Part shown: positions 12,750-24,837 of the stretch, in pieces
Layout of the letters: every line of letters begins with the position of its first letter
How positions within the stretch are numbered: the stretch's first letter is position 1
NCBI GenBank assembly: GCA_025677815.1
Contig: JAIXMP010000007.1
Location: 1,550,001-1,614,000 of the forward strand
Direction: 5' to 3'
From: Phascolomyces articulosus
Lineage: Eukaryota; Mucoromycota; Mucoromycetes; Mucorales; Lichtheimiaceae
DNA length: 64,000 nt
Notes under the pieces: model-generated
What the model was told of the DNA's origin: nothing
The model's input: only the letters and a program-made list of their open reading frames with translations
Databases searched by the model: none
Position numbers and translations under genes: made by a program

Positions 12750-15503
12750 ACGAGCTTCATTGCGTTATTAACTTAAAAAAGAGTTGTTCTATCAAATCAT
12801 ACTATATAGATATAGATGAGGACGTATCAAATAATAATTCTGTGTTAGCGAATTCTAGAGAAAATACACTTCACCTCTCTGAAGACTTGGTTAATGACAT
12901 AGGCAACGACGGAAGCTTTTTACAATCTAAGAAATATATTGTATTTTCAATTGCTGTTTTATCTCAAATTCTGTAAGAAATATTAACAGACCATAGTATC
13001 TATGTACTACTATATGCTATCCAAAAAAAAATAACAAAGACGGTACTACTTTTTAAATAAAGGAATCAGTCATCAGCAAGTGGGCTTGTAAGTACCCTTT
13101 TATTATGGTTTTATTTTTTGGTACCGACCACTTCTCCTATTTCGTATCATGCATATTATACAAGACTGCTGTAGTACTGAATATTATTTTGTACATGCAG
13201 TATCCTATATTACCGGTTATCCAGGAAGAATTAAATACGACTGTAACGCTTGCAAATGCTACTGGTATTTATTCATTTTTTCTACAAGTTATAATTGCTA
13301 CAATACATTTGTATATAGCCATGTACTCAAAAATTATTAACTTCCTATATAATGAAAAATATTTAGTGGCGGTCTATGCAATAATGATCGGAATTTTGGT
13401 ATTCTAAACACATTTTTTTGACATCAGCTATATCAGTAGAAGTCTACCATTAAAGGCATATACTACTTACAGGTTTTAATTAAGGTTTATATAATAGTCT
13501 TCAGTCTGGGCATCTTATGCCGATAGATTGGGTATGTTTGTTCATTTACAATAACTAGTTTTTCAATATTTTATGACATGATTATCGTGTGTGAAATAGA
13601 AGCTAATAAATAATCAAAAACAGGACGAAGAAGAGTATTTATTTCATCCAATACTTTTTTGGTTTTAGGGAATATTGGATCAGCACTTTCCGTAAATATT
13701 GGAATGTTGCTTGGCTTCCGAATAACATGTGCAATCGGTGCTGCAGCTGTAAGTTTTTCTAATAGTATATTCTCGGGCAAAACAAAGAGTCAAAGGAAAG
13801 GTATGCCCGACACTTGATTAAACTATAAATATGATATTATAACGCGGTATAGAGTAATGCCTTGGGAGCTGGTATGATTAATGATGTGTTTCGGGATCAT
13901 CAGAAGGGTAAAGCTCTGTCCTGGTTTAATACTGTTAGTTTGTACAGTATATCTGGTTCGTAAGTATTTAATTTAAGCCATTGATTTTAATAATTCATAC
14001 CAATATCCTTTAGATTGAAAAATGTACTAATTGAATTGATTACTCACTCTATAATATTATACACGAAAATATTGGGTATACGTATGCATGAATTAAATGT
14101 GTATATAGCCCGCTTATCTGTGGATCAATAGTTCAGTATTTGGGATGGAGAAGTGTTTTTTGGTCTCTTTTTATTAGTTATTGTGTCTTATGGATCATTA
14201 TTGTACTGTTGCTTCCTGAAACCAATGCCTGTGCTCTCCAGAAAAAGCGACAGAATATGGAGAAAAACCGAGAGCAAGCCCCGCAGACAAGAAAAAATAG
14301 GATAATCAACCCCTTCGCTTCATTAAAGCTACTTGCTTTTCCAAACATGTTGATAGTGTGCTTGTACCTGGGATTTATGTAAGTTAAATTCAATTGAATG
14401 TATTTACATTTCTGGTGTTACATATTAGTCGACTGATACTGAGTATTTCTTTGTTCATGGTAAAATAAATGATGATATAATATGTGAATAATGTACTTTT
14501 TTACATTATTATAAATAATAGTGGCTTCACTCATCGTGCAATGGGCGTGTCTTTCACGTGGGTTTATAATTCACAGGTATCACATTATTACCAAACTTCC
14601 ATTACTTGGTTATGTATGATGCGCGAAAAAAATAATATAAATGTACTGAAAATGCCAAAATAATATAGTATCAATTTACGACAACAATGGTTGGATTATT
14701 TTATCTATCTGGGCTTCCAGGAAGTACAATTGGAGCTTTCATTGGGGGTATGATATCAGATCGAGTTTATATGACCCGAGTTGAAAGAGCAAAAGAGAGT
14801 GGTGAGCAGATATATCCAGAAATGCGATTGAGTCTACCAGGAATGTTTGTAGTATCCATAACTCTGGTTATACCTTATGTTACGTATGGATGGTGTGTTG
14901 AGAAAAACTTGCATTTTTCAATAGGAATTTTTTGTTTGACGTTTGGTAAGAAAAAAAAACATATTTGGGTGGTTCTTTTTAATATCATTGAGCCACAGGG
15001 AAAAGGTCATATATATGATATACGTAGGAAAAGAGTGTAAAGTGGAAAATGGTCACTATAATGAGTTATATATATATCAACAAATCATAAATAACAATTT
15101 ATTTAGTTTCGCTCGGACTCAGTCTTGCAGGATGTCTTTTAACAGTGTATGCTATACAATCATTTCCAAATCATAGCTCTTCCGCCCAAGGTACTTTTTC
15201 TCACAAGAACTTACGTTCCTTAAATATTACACGTTCAATGATCAGAAAAACTTATAGTTTTACTGATTTAAATATTTGTCATCCTTCTTATTTTCTATAC
15301 ACTAAAAAATAGCCTGCATGCAAACGGTTAAATGTGCTTTTTTCGCCGCTGGATCTCTATGGGGTACCAATTTGGAAAATATTGCAGGCAGCGGAATATT
15401 TTATACAGTTTTGGGTGGTATATTACTTATAACTAGTCCATTTATTATATATATTCAAAGAAATTATAAAAAATGGCAAGAAAAACGAGATGCAATGAAT
15501 TGA
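12746..15503 (+). CDS. MFS transporter, DHA1-like (intact copy)
   Basis: Plasma or vacuolar membrane proton-coupled exporter of the major facilitator superfamily; substrate unknown. Exons: 12746-12972, 13063-13087, 13201-13287, 13498-13531, 13624-13748, 13853-13959, 14109-14378, 14522-14576, 14669-14945, 15107-15190, 15313-15503; 493 residues in frame. The signature loop 2-3 motif is ASYADRLGRRRVF, split by the intron at 13532-13623. The central loop after LLLPETNA is basic (KKRQNMEKNRE), and the second half has GAFIGGMISDRVY. About twelve hydrophobic helices. The intron 13288-13497 is the least certain: the resulting helix 2 is a few residues short, so a micro-exon (for example near 13473) may be missing. 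A related gene follows in tandem. Confidence 0.85.
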
Positions 15504-16308
15504 TTATAGGTACCTTTGTATTAATGTTAGATTAATACAATAAATTTAATGTCTATATTATTATTGAACTTTATAAACAAAATGAAATGTTATTCTTTTA
15601 TAACTGGCTGTTATATATTTATACGTTTACCTGAATATTTTAAAGCATTATATTTGAAATATACGTATAAATATGCAATATATGCATATATGCATGAAGA
15701 AAGAGACATGCTATACTTCGAATAAAAAAACACATAAACTGTATTATCGCACCCTATAGCTAATATCACGTTTTTAGATTGGATTATACAAGATTATAGC
15801 ACTCTATTATGGTTTTGATTGATATCATAGTGCCCTTTTTCTTCCGTACATAATTATAATACGTGGATTATGTATATTATTATGCATCGTGAAGTTACAC
15901 TGAGTGCTAATGATTTGCATTCAATAAATATAACTTTCACATTTTTGCATGGGATGCTCCTGAATAATAAAATACGCTTTTATTTCTGTTTATTATTCTC
16001 TGTCACCAGCAATACATACTCCACATCTCATTTCGTTGCCAAGATACTTATCTTATTTATAATACCCAGTCTTCAGATTTGTTAAGCGGTTGCTACAAGG
16101 TAGTATTAATACTAAAAGATGAGAAACTCTCCATGATTATAGAAAAATACTACTTTATATATATCCATCGACGTTGTTTAACCACTTCTTGGGGTATTGG
16201 TGGGGACAGCTCTTCTTTAGAAATCACCAAAAAAAAAAAAGAAGTTGGATCACACAGTACTTCTGACACCGACACGCAAAAATATATACAAAAATTTAAA
16301 TATATAAC
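15504..16308. other. Intergenic region between tandem MFS genes
   Basis: AT-rich spacer holding the terminator of the first transporter and the promoter of the second. Short ORFs (15870-16085, 16079-16312) show no recognisable content. Confidence 0.6.
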
Positions 16309-18298
16309 ATGAGTGAAAAATTACCAACTGTTCAGATAATACGAGAAATGATCAGTCCAAGAAGAAAAATAAAAGGTGACATTGATCCTCGAACATTTCA
16401 TCCGAGGTTGAAAATATATGCGCTAATTGTGATATGTATGGCAGGGGCAATGGGTGGCTTTTCATCGACTGTTTATTACCCAGGTATACATTATTAGATA
16501 TGAGAATATTCAACTGTACCTGCTAACCTCCTTTTTTTTTTCAAAAAAAAAAAAAAATAGGGATACCCAGTGCAGGGGCTGATTTGCATGCACCCCCTAT
16601 TGCAACGTCATTGACTACAGCAGCGTATGTACTATCATTAGGTATCGCTCCAATTATATGGGGTTATTTATCTGACTATTACAAGATTCGTAAGCCTTTG
16701 ATATTCGCATCCATCGTTATCTATGCTATATCTTCTATCATATGTGCTCTAGCCAGCTGTACTTGGGTTCTTATTTTATTTCGGATTATTCAAGCCATCG
16801 GCGCCTCGTCTTCCTTGGCCATAGGCGGTGGCGTTATTAGTGCTATTTATACCATCGAACAACGTGGACATGCTACCGCAGTGTTTTTCTTTGGTCGATA
16901 CATTGGCCCTATCGTTGGTATATTTCGAATTTATTTATAACCCTCGTACTTATTCTTGAATAGTATTAACAATATCTCATTTTATACGATATACTTATTA
17001 CGTATAAATCACTATATATACTATACTCTTATTAGGCCCCATCATTGGAGGGTTGCTCGTAGCTAGCGATTTGAAATGGCATACAATCTTTTTTTTTTTT
17101 TTGCTTTTCTGTTGGATTGATTATTGCGATCATCACCCTATTTTGCATGCCTGAGACCTATCGCGATGATAAAATATATGACACAGTCAAAGTTTCAGCA
17201 AAAAAAAATATAATCATGATGAATATATCAGTAGCATCTCTATAGTATCTAGAGATACGACAGAGAATTACCAGCAACGGTCAGATGAAGGAAAAAAAGA
17301 AGACAGAAAGAGGAAACCTTTTAACTTTCTACGACCATTCTTATTACTTCGATTTCCGAATATTTTGTTGTCTTCATTGGTCGGTGCAATTGCATTTGGC
17401 TCTTTGTGTGTAATTGATACAATAATTCTAATATTGTATCAACGAGTATATGGGTTTAATGGCTTACAAATAGGTCTATACCTTTTCTATGTTTATATAA
17501 TATCAACTTAATTTTTATGTAATCATGAAGTTGTTGCATTTCTTATTATAATAGCGTCATCTGTATATTTAAAGTACTACAGTAATTTTTTAAAAAGCAA
17601 AAGCGTTACTCATAAAAACATTTTCCCCACTTTTATAGGCTTGAGTTATATTGGTGCTGGTATCGGTCATATATTAGGTGCAGTTACTAATGGCTATTTA
17701 TCAGATAAACTCCTTTTACATGCTCGAAAAAAACGTGAGGGAGTACATAATATTGAAGACCGGATTACCTTGAATCTCTGGCCATGTTGTCTACTACTGA
17801 TGCCTTTGGGTTTATTACTCTTTGGTTGGAGTGTCGAGTATAATATGCCTTATTGGGTAGGCATTCTTGGATTTGGAATTCAAACTTTCGCTACTAGTCA
17901 AATGTATTCTGCATCAACCGCATATCTCATAGATACATTACCTGGACAAGGTGCTTCGGTTTCTGCTGCCGGAAATTTTGTTTACATGACATTTGCATGT
18001 TCTCTGGAATATTATACGCAACATACATATATATGCATTAGAATTCAGAAAAAGGATATTAATACGTTGTACTCTTCGGTATTATCGATTACTTGGCTGC
18101 TGACATCAAAAATTCAATAATTTATCTTAGGCTCTAGTCTCTATACCAATCTTAGAAAACGTTGGATCTGGTTATTTATCGGTCATTATTGCATGTCTTG
18201 GCTGGATAGCGGCAGGAATGCTTTTAATTAACAAAGTTTACGGTCAACATATCCGACAACACTTTAATCTTGTACTAGAAGATGAACATATAAAGTAG
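16309..18298 (+). pseudogene. MFS transporter, second tandem copy, with frame and splice defects
   Basis: Related in family to its upstream neighbour. Exons: 16309-16483, 16561-16917, 17036-17473, 17639-18006, 18131-18298; 501 residues if the faults are ignored. Recognisable parts: FSSTVYYPGIPSAG (helix 1), IIWGYLSDYYKIRKPL (loop 2-3), FFFGRYIGPIVGPIIGGLL (helix 5), LFCMPETYRD, and NGYLSDKLLLHARKKR (loop 8-9). Three defects: one extra T in the 14-T run at 17089-17102 shifts the frame; one missing A in the 9-A run at 17200-17208 shifts it back, so about 100 nt are read wrongly and meet a stop at about 17150; and the donor expected at 18007 reads GA instead of GT, so the last exon (ALVSIPILENVGSGYL) would be lost. 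Either a young pseudogene or sequence errors; an RPT2 indel elsewhere in the window argues that errors occur. Confidence 0.7.
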
Positions 18299-18714
18299 TA
18301 CTTATTATTCGTCATTTATAGCTGGTACAATTTTAATTCCATCATGTAACATATTTCTCAATACATTTTTTATAATTTATTATACATTATTCTTATTATA
18401 CTATTACACCCATGGTTTTTTTTTTAAAAAAAAATGCCTATCTTTCAAAATCAACATAGTATACTAGTAAACAAAGCATAAATGAAAGCAATTTCTTTAA
18501 TGATAATATATATAATAGTAGATGCATGTTAACCCAATACTAAATTATGCATCTATATAAATATTTTCATTAAATGATTATACGTATGTTAAACTTGATA
18601 TAAAAGATGGAAAGAGAAATAATATATATCAAAGGTATGATATTTATAATGGATGTAACGAAAATATAAGTATATTTTACAAATCATGAGGTTGACTACA
18701 AATAATTCCTCACT
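18299..18714. other. Convergent intergenic region
   Basis: AT-rich spacer between the 3' ends of the second MFS gene (+) and the F-box/LRR gene (-). Nothing beyond presumed 3' UTRs is seen. Confidence 0.6.
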
Positions 18715-20506
18715 TCAACGAGCATTTAGAGAAGGTTTCTTCTTAAAGGTAAAATGAGGGATCTTGTTTCTGCAAAAAGTAACCGTATCATTCGTAATAA
18801 CATCAGAACACTGCAAAATATACAGGTGTTCTAAAGATGCTGCAGAGGATATGAGATGTAGAATCCCTGTATTTGTTATGTTATATAATCTAACCAGTTC
18901 GATGCGACGTAAAGTTCTTATTTCTCCAAGGATAGCTAGTGTTTTATCGTTGACTTGTGGTGCTTTACCCAGGTAAACATACTCGATTGTTGATATATTA
19001 TTAGAAGAGAGCGTTTTGAATAATGTTTGCAAACCCATCGCTGATATTGACTTGGAAGAGCTGGAAATTTTAAATCCCTTTAAATTGGTCATCTTTGCTA
19101 ATATTTGTAACATTTCGTCATTCATACAGGAGAGTTCATTCAGTTCTAATAGGCGCAATCCTTTTTCTGGTCCTCTTTTCTGTAAACACTGTGTAAAATA
19201 AATCATGTTTCTAAGAGACAATTCAAGTCGACAATCAAATCGACATTTTTGTAAAGAGGGTGCATTAGCAATAGATTCTATATCAGTATTGGTGAAGAAG
19301 TATAAACTATCGAGTTCAAGTTCGTGAATGTTAGGACATTTACGCAAGATTGATGATAACACATTAGGATACCCATGAACGTTAAACGTTAGATTTTGTA
19401 ATGTGCTGGATTCGAATCGTAAAAGTGGATTCCAACGTGGATCAGGATTGGCACCATCGTAGTCGAGATGCCGTATGGAGAGAACTTCCAATTCATTCTT
19501 ATAGGTTTCAAGAAGAGTGAGCATTTGTGCTCCATCCACTTGTTCCCGTTCGATATTCAAAAAAACGCTTCGTCGTATCTTCTGGTTGTTAATAATATTA
19601 TTATTATGGCCACGGATTTGTTGTTTTGATGTAGTTGCTACGCTGCTGCTACGCTGTGATACTATGAAAGGATCTCTACAATTAAAACTGGTACTGTCAT
19701 GTCCACCGTAAGAAAGAATTTCAATGCTTGGAATATAATTGCAAATTATTTCCAAAGGTGACGGCTCGCATTGACTAAGATCCAAAAATTTAATATTTGG
19801 GCATCGTTGGAGTATTCGTTCCAATTCCCAGTAATCCATATCCACTGCGTAAGTGATTCGTAAAAACAAATGTGTGAGTTTTAGTTCATTTGGTAAAGCG
19901 GCACAACCTTGTTCGGACATCCCAAGATCCTCACTTGACATTGCGTTATAAGCAAGATGAGTTAGGTGCGGACAGTTTGAAATGATATCTTCTAATGATG
20001 GTAAGTTGTCGCCTCCAAGAACATGTTCCGTCAAAGTTCCTTGCATTTTTTTTATAGCACTTAGATACAAATATTCATCCATATAATTCATATCAATACT
20101 AGGAAGTTCTATAAAATAATATTATTTTTCATGGGTCAGTAACACCACTGATTTCGCGACGCGTTTTCATTCTAATGTATAACTTTTACTTACTAAGACA
20201 TTTTAAATGGTTAAAATGCCCATCTCTCATTAATTGCACACATTTGCATATGCATTCCATTTCACAATATCTTTTAATCTTTAATTGTTGAACAAATTTA
20301 GCGACCAGGGAGAGAGTTTCGACTAATAATGTAGAATGATGTTTAATCACGAGATCTTGCCATGCTGCAACACAATGTAGTATTCGATTGCGCCATTCGC
20401 GTGATACTTGTAAAAATTCAACAAGTTCATCGGCTGTAAAATGTGGGAGAATATTCCAAGTAATGTCAATTGGTAGAATTGAAATGAAATCAACACGTAC
20501 TGGCAT
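18715..20506 (-). CDS. F-box/LRR protein (paralogue A)
   Basis: Probable substrate-recognition subunit of an SCF-type ubiquitin ligase. Exons 20194-20506 and 18715-20108; 568 residues. ATG at 20506 is the first in-frame ATG; the upstream frame opens with non-ATG codons. The F-box is near the N-terminus: ISILPIDITWNILPHFTADELVEF followed by SREWRNRIL (read in parts). The rest is leucine-rich repeats of the kind CPNIKFLDLSQCE, CPNIHELELDSLYFF and SLEHLYILQCSDV. It is clearly homologous to the gene at 29974-31864: same length class, LDITWNIL-type F-box, LTE...NCP stretch and the same phase-1 intron after GHF..L. The two genes are in opposite orientation. Confidence 0.88.
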
Positions 20507-21117
20507 AGTTTGAAAGTAAAGAGGCGATCCTTGCAAAAAGCGCAGTTCAACGAATTTTGAACCTGACTGGATTTGGAAGTTGTCAAATATTAAGGACCTC
20601 CGAAATAAAAAGAGATGTCGTCTACGTACTCTTTTCCTTTTCTATATGTTATAGGATAAGATTCTTAGGATAATAAATTTCCAGGCACAACGTAACGGCT
20701 GCCATCATAAAATACTTTGGTTTGGGTAGCTCTGGTGATGCCAATTACAAAGAAGAATTTCGAGTCAACACAATTACTGTAGTTAATAAGACGCATTAAA
20801 CTGGAAAGATTTCATTTGGGTTTGGTATCGATAGTGGATGATACTGTTGCTCTTATTTAAATGCTATGAAAAACGTTTAAAACTTTGTTATATTTTTTTT
20901 TAGATTTCTTATATATAGATGTAATCGTAATTATACCGTTTATTTTTGCCAAATTTCAAGGCTAGAAATTGCTCAATATGACAAAGGATAATTGATTGAA
21001 TTGGAAAACTTGAATTCATGCTTCTACAAATTAAGTTTATAAAATTTTGATTCAGAGACGCGTTCAGAAATTTTCTCTTTTCCCCCAGTTTTTAGTGTTC
21101 AATTCTAGTAGTGCCCA
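20507..21117. promoter_or_regulatory. Divergent promoter region of F-box A and the UXT-like gene
   Basis: About 610 bp between two divergent start codons. No distinct element was recognised beyond AT-rich tracts; the 5' UTRs of both genes are expected here. Confidence 0.5.
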
Positions 21118-21918
21118 ATGGCGACATCATCGTCCAGTAAAAACGATCGAGATCGAGCCGCGCTATTAAATAAATATGAGGAATTCATCAACTTAAAGCT
21201 GAAACCCAATTTGAAAGCAATACTCGATGCACGAGACGTAATCTTTGACACAATTTCTGAATAGTACGTTAGTGTTATGCATGGTGATAGATTAAATCGC
21301 AAAGTGATCCATAACCAGCTATTTTTATAATTCACACATACTTTCATTCTACAACAAACCACAATAGTCAGAAATTAAAATCGCAGATAGAATTGATTCA
21401 ACAAAATGAATTAGACGAGTTGAAGACGATGGTAGATTTGGGTACTCAGTTTTATGTGCAGGCTCACATGTAAGGAAGCCACTATTAAAGAAATATTTTT
21501 ATCCAATGGATGTGTGTTTTTCCTTCAAAAAAAAAAAAAAAAAAAAAAAAACTAATGCATAACTACAACAAATTAGACCGGATACGAGATACATTTATGT
21601 TAATGTTGGTTTTGGTTTTCATGTACAATTTACATTGGATGAAGCAAAAAAGTTTATCGAGAAAAAGGAACAGCAACTACAAAGGTAAAGAATAGAATGG
21701 GATTTTTTATGAATTTGTGTTTTGGAATGGTTCTTTTAACGCAAAAAATTAATTGTAGTACGGCGGAAAAATACTCTCAAGATGCAGACAAGATTCGGGC
21801 ACATATCAAAATGGTAAATCTTGTGATGAAAATCAATGTTATGTAAATATACTGACTTATACCTTACAAATGATTAAAAAAATAGACATTGGAAGCAATC
21901 TCAGAAATCCTACAATAG
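21118..21918 (+). CDS. UXT-like prefoldin-family protein
   Basis: UXT/ART-27 is an alpha-type prefoldin subunit of the R2TP/prefoldin-like (URI) co-chaperone complex. Exons 21118-21263, 21368-21469, 21577-21684, 21759-21813, 21886-21918; 147 residues, matching the about 150-residue family size. Matches to human UXT by eye: KYEEFINLKLKPNLKAIL, VDLGTQFYVQAHIPDT, IYVNVGFGFHVQFTLDEA and AEKYSQDADKIRAHI. The order is helix, beta-hairpin, helix, as in alpha prefoldins. Intron 2 carries a 25-A run (21527-21551). Generic prefoldin-5 is a less good alternative because of the ..VDLG..F.V...PDT..IYV.VG.GF pattern. Confidence 0.88.
21527..21551. repeat. Poly(A) tract, 25 nt
   Basis: Homopolymer inside intron 2 of the UXT-like gene. 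Confidence 0.9.
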
Positions 21919-22566
21919 CGATAACAGAATAGTTTGTAATATATAGTTTAATTCTCATCATCACAGCATTTTTAACACATAATAATATCAAGAATATTAA
22001 TCCTCAAGTATCACTATATTCTTCGAGACATGCTATTTTCTAATAATTAATATGACAAGTATACAAAGCTTGTCATAAATGAGTATTCATCATATCATTA
22101 TTAATAGAAAAAGATAATGAAATTGTACTGTACGTTTCATAATTCATTATTTTGATAAGAGTTAATAATAGGCAGCATTGCACCAATCCTAGAAGTTAGA
22201 ACATGTTTTTCTTTTATTGAATCAGTTTATCATTATATGCATACAAAGAATATCTAAATAAAAAAAAATGCTTGTATGAAAATAGAAAATGAAAGACTTG
22301 GCAATTATTACATTATAATTAACAATAATCCACCACGTCACTCCAGATTTTTTCGGGGGACAATAAATTTATTTGGGGGAGAGACTTTTTGGCAGCAAGG
22401 ACTGGCCTTATAACAACGAAACGTCATGGGTGGTGGCTTAACGCATTTTTGGAACAAAGTGGTCTCTATATATTCGCTCTTAACCCTTTTCCCCTTGCTT
22501 TATATATAAACTATATATAAACTTAAAAAAACCGCAACATATTTGCGACAACAGTATGAAAGCGGG
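21919..22566. other. Intergenic region upstream of the PPR gene
   Basis: Holds the 3' end of the UXT-like gene and the PPR promoter. TATATATAA-like boxes at about 22501-22522 lie only some 45-65 nt before the start codon, implying a very short leader. The out-of-frame ATG at 22556 precedes the real start. Confidence 0.55.
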
Positions 22567-24837
22567 ATGCTCCTTAGCACTTGTTTGTGTCCCACCCAAC
22601 GTCATGTCTCGAGAAAAGCACGCTCTCTTTTCCTCTCTGTACACAACAATTTAAAAACAAAACCCGCAGCTTCACCATCCGTGGCATTCTGTCGACAGCT
22701 TTCTTATAATAAATATTCAGATTTCAATATAAAATACCCCTCATCGCAATGGGTATCATCACTATGTACACCTCGATTATATCGAGAACTATCGACTTGC
22801 CGACCTACACTCTCTATTGCAACGCGATCAGTAACACCAATACTCGAAGAAGACGCGATTGACGATGAAGTAATAGCCGATGACACCATGCTACAAAGAA
22901 TTGACAGTCCAATCGACATTTTGGCTCTTATTGAGAGCGCACAACAAAAGCAACAACAACAACAACAACAACGACTAACGAACGAGAACAGTGATGATAT
23001 TAATGAGCAACAATCTGATACGCGTTCTCAGCGACGAGCAACATCTTCAATTATGGAACAGCCATATTGTAGCGTGAAGGGTTTGGAAATTTGGGTCAAT
23101 ACGAATCAATTTTCACAAGCATTGGAAGCACTTTGTTCTACTTCACGACTATCATATTATCCTGTAAAAATACGGCATGCGCTTTACAACAAAATAGCAC
23201 AACTTGACGCACCTGATATAGTTGAACTCATCCGGCCCTGGGCTACTCAATATGCCAGTGATAATACCCGAGTATGGCGCGTTATTAAGGATACATCCAC
23301 ATTTTGGAACCTAGGCAAGATTTCCGAGATGATCCAATATTGTGCCTCATGCTCTGAGCACAATGAACGACTGCAACTTCATTTATTTAATCGTCTTCTT
23401 GTGGATTATCGACATCGTAGAGTGGATATGAGCAGCTTGCTTCAAGTGATACCCCGGAAAAAGGATGGTAACGACGATGGTGACAATATAACGATCAAAC
23501 TGTTCAATATGGCTATGAATACTGGTTTACGTCAAGGATGCATAGAAGATGTGGAATTATTATTGCGTGAAATGCAAAAACGTAATGTCGATCTTGATGC
23601 AGCATCTTTTAATATATTGATTCGGTTGAAACTCAAACTTGGAAGAAATTCTATGGAACTTGCAACATCGATTTATGAACAAATGCAAACACGAAATATA
23701 GAACCCACCATAGCAACTTTCAACACATTTATTGATTATTCTTGTCGATATTTATTGTGGGATGATTTAGACATGTGGGTGGATCGGATGAAGAGCAAGG
23801 GAATACATGGTAACTCAATTACAGTACGGATATTAATGAATGCTATGTTTAAACAACGATATGAAAGCAAGGTTGCTATGACATTTGAACGCATTATGTC
23901 AAATACATCTATGCCGACGGATGAAAGTTCGTTGAATCCTATCATTGCGACACTCTTACGTCACAAACGACCACTGACAGCATTATCACTACTCGACAAA
24001 ATATTTTCACCAAATGAAACATCACATTCACCACCTACTGTATATGCTTACAACCTCTTGATTCACGGCCTCTCACAAAAAGGCGATTTGGAAGCAGCGC
24101 ACCAAGTACTCGATGCTATGGTTTCCAAAAACGACCATCGGATACCCCAGCCAGATATAGTCAGCTATACAACTTTAATACATGGATATATTCGTAAAGC
24201 CGAATCCAATGATATTGATATTGACACCATCCTTCGACTCTATCGACAAGTACGTGAAAGTGAATTAGAATCCAATTACAAGCTTCAAACTGTTCTTTTA
24301 CATGGTATTATCAAGTCACGGTATGTCAAGATTGAAAAGGCACGAAGGTTGTTTGATTTGATTATTGCTGAGGATGACAAGAAGTTACAATCTGCTTCAC
24401 AAGGGTATGGTGTTGTACCTGAAGAAGATCGACTTAATCAAGTAATTTTATACAATTTGATGATGGATGGATATTTCATTTACGCTTATTATCGAAATCA
24501 AAAACATGGACTGGCACAATCTTCTATTGAACCGCAACAAGCTTTACTCAATGATGCGATTCGGAAAAATTTGGAACTTACTACATCTTCATTGAATATA
24601 TGGGTGCGTGGATTGGCTATATTCAACAGGGATTTGTATGCAGCAGCGGCATTGGTTAAACAGTTTGAACGATTAGGCATTCGACCTAATGAACGAACAA
24701 TGTGGTATCTTTGTCGAACAGCTTATATGAAGGGTAGACGTGATAAAGCACGGTGGTGGTTGCAAGAGTATGAAAGGCAGGGCCATGTCATACGTGGACG
24801 AGGGCTTCGTGATTTGAAGAGGCGTTTACGGTTATAA
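22567..24837 (+). CDS. Mitochondrial pentatricopeptide-repeat protein
   Basis: PPR proteins bind organellar RNA in a sequence-specific way, for maturation, stability or translation. Single exon of 756 residues from ATG 22567; the frame is open a little further upstream but has no earlier ATG. The N-terminus is rich in Arg, Ser and Leu and poor in acidic residues (RHVSRKARSLFLSVHNN), consistent with a mitochondrial presequence. A short Gln run (22951-22972) precedes the repeats. PPR units: SFNILIRLKLKLGRNSMELA, TFNTFIDYSCRYLLWDDLDM, AYNLLIHGLSQKGDLEAAHQ, SYTTLIHGYIRKAE and, near the C-terminus, GIRPNERTMWYLCRTAY. It is the only long single-exon gene of the window. The particular RNA target cannot be told. 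Confidence 0.9.
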   Translation: MLLSTCLCPTQRHVSRKARSLFLSVHNNLKTKPAASPSVAFCRQLSYNKYSDFNIKYPSSQWVSSLCTPRLYRELSTCRPTLSIATRSVTPILEEDAIDDEVIADDTMLQRIDSPIDILALIESAQQKQQQQQQQRLTNENSDDINEQQSDTRSQRRATSSIMEQPYCSVKGLEIWVNTNQFSQALEALCSTSRLSYYPVKIRHALYNKIAQLDAPDIVELIRPWATQYASDNTRVWRVIKDTSTFWNLGKISEMIQYCASCSEHNERLQLHLFNRLLVDYRHRRVDMSSLLQVIPRKKDGNDDGDNITIKLFNMAMNTGLRQGCIEDVELLLREMQKRNVDLDAASFNILIRLKLKLGRNSMELATSIYEQMQTRNIEPTIATFNTFIDYSCRYLLWDDLDMWVDRMKSKGIHGNSITVRILMNAMFKQRYESKVAMTFERIMSNTSMPTDESSLNPIIATLLRHKRPLTALSLLDKIFSPNETSHSPPTVYAYNLLIHGLSQKGDLEAAHQVLDAMVSKNDHRIPQPDIVSYTTLIHGYIRKAESNDIDIDTILRLYRQVRESELESNYKLQTVLLHGIIKSRYVKIEKARRLFDLIIAEDDKKLQSASQGYGVVPEEDRLNQVILYNLMMDGYFIYAYYRNQKHGLAQSSIEPQQALLNDAIRKNLELTTSSLNIWVRGLAIFNRDLYAAAALVKQFERLGIRPNERTMWYLCRTAYMKGRRDKARWWLQEYERQGHVIRGRGLRDLKRRLRL

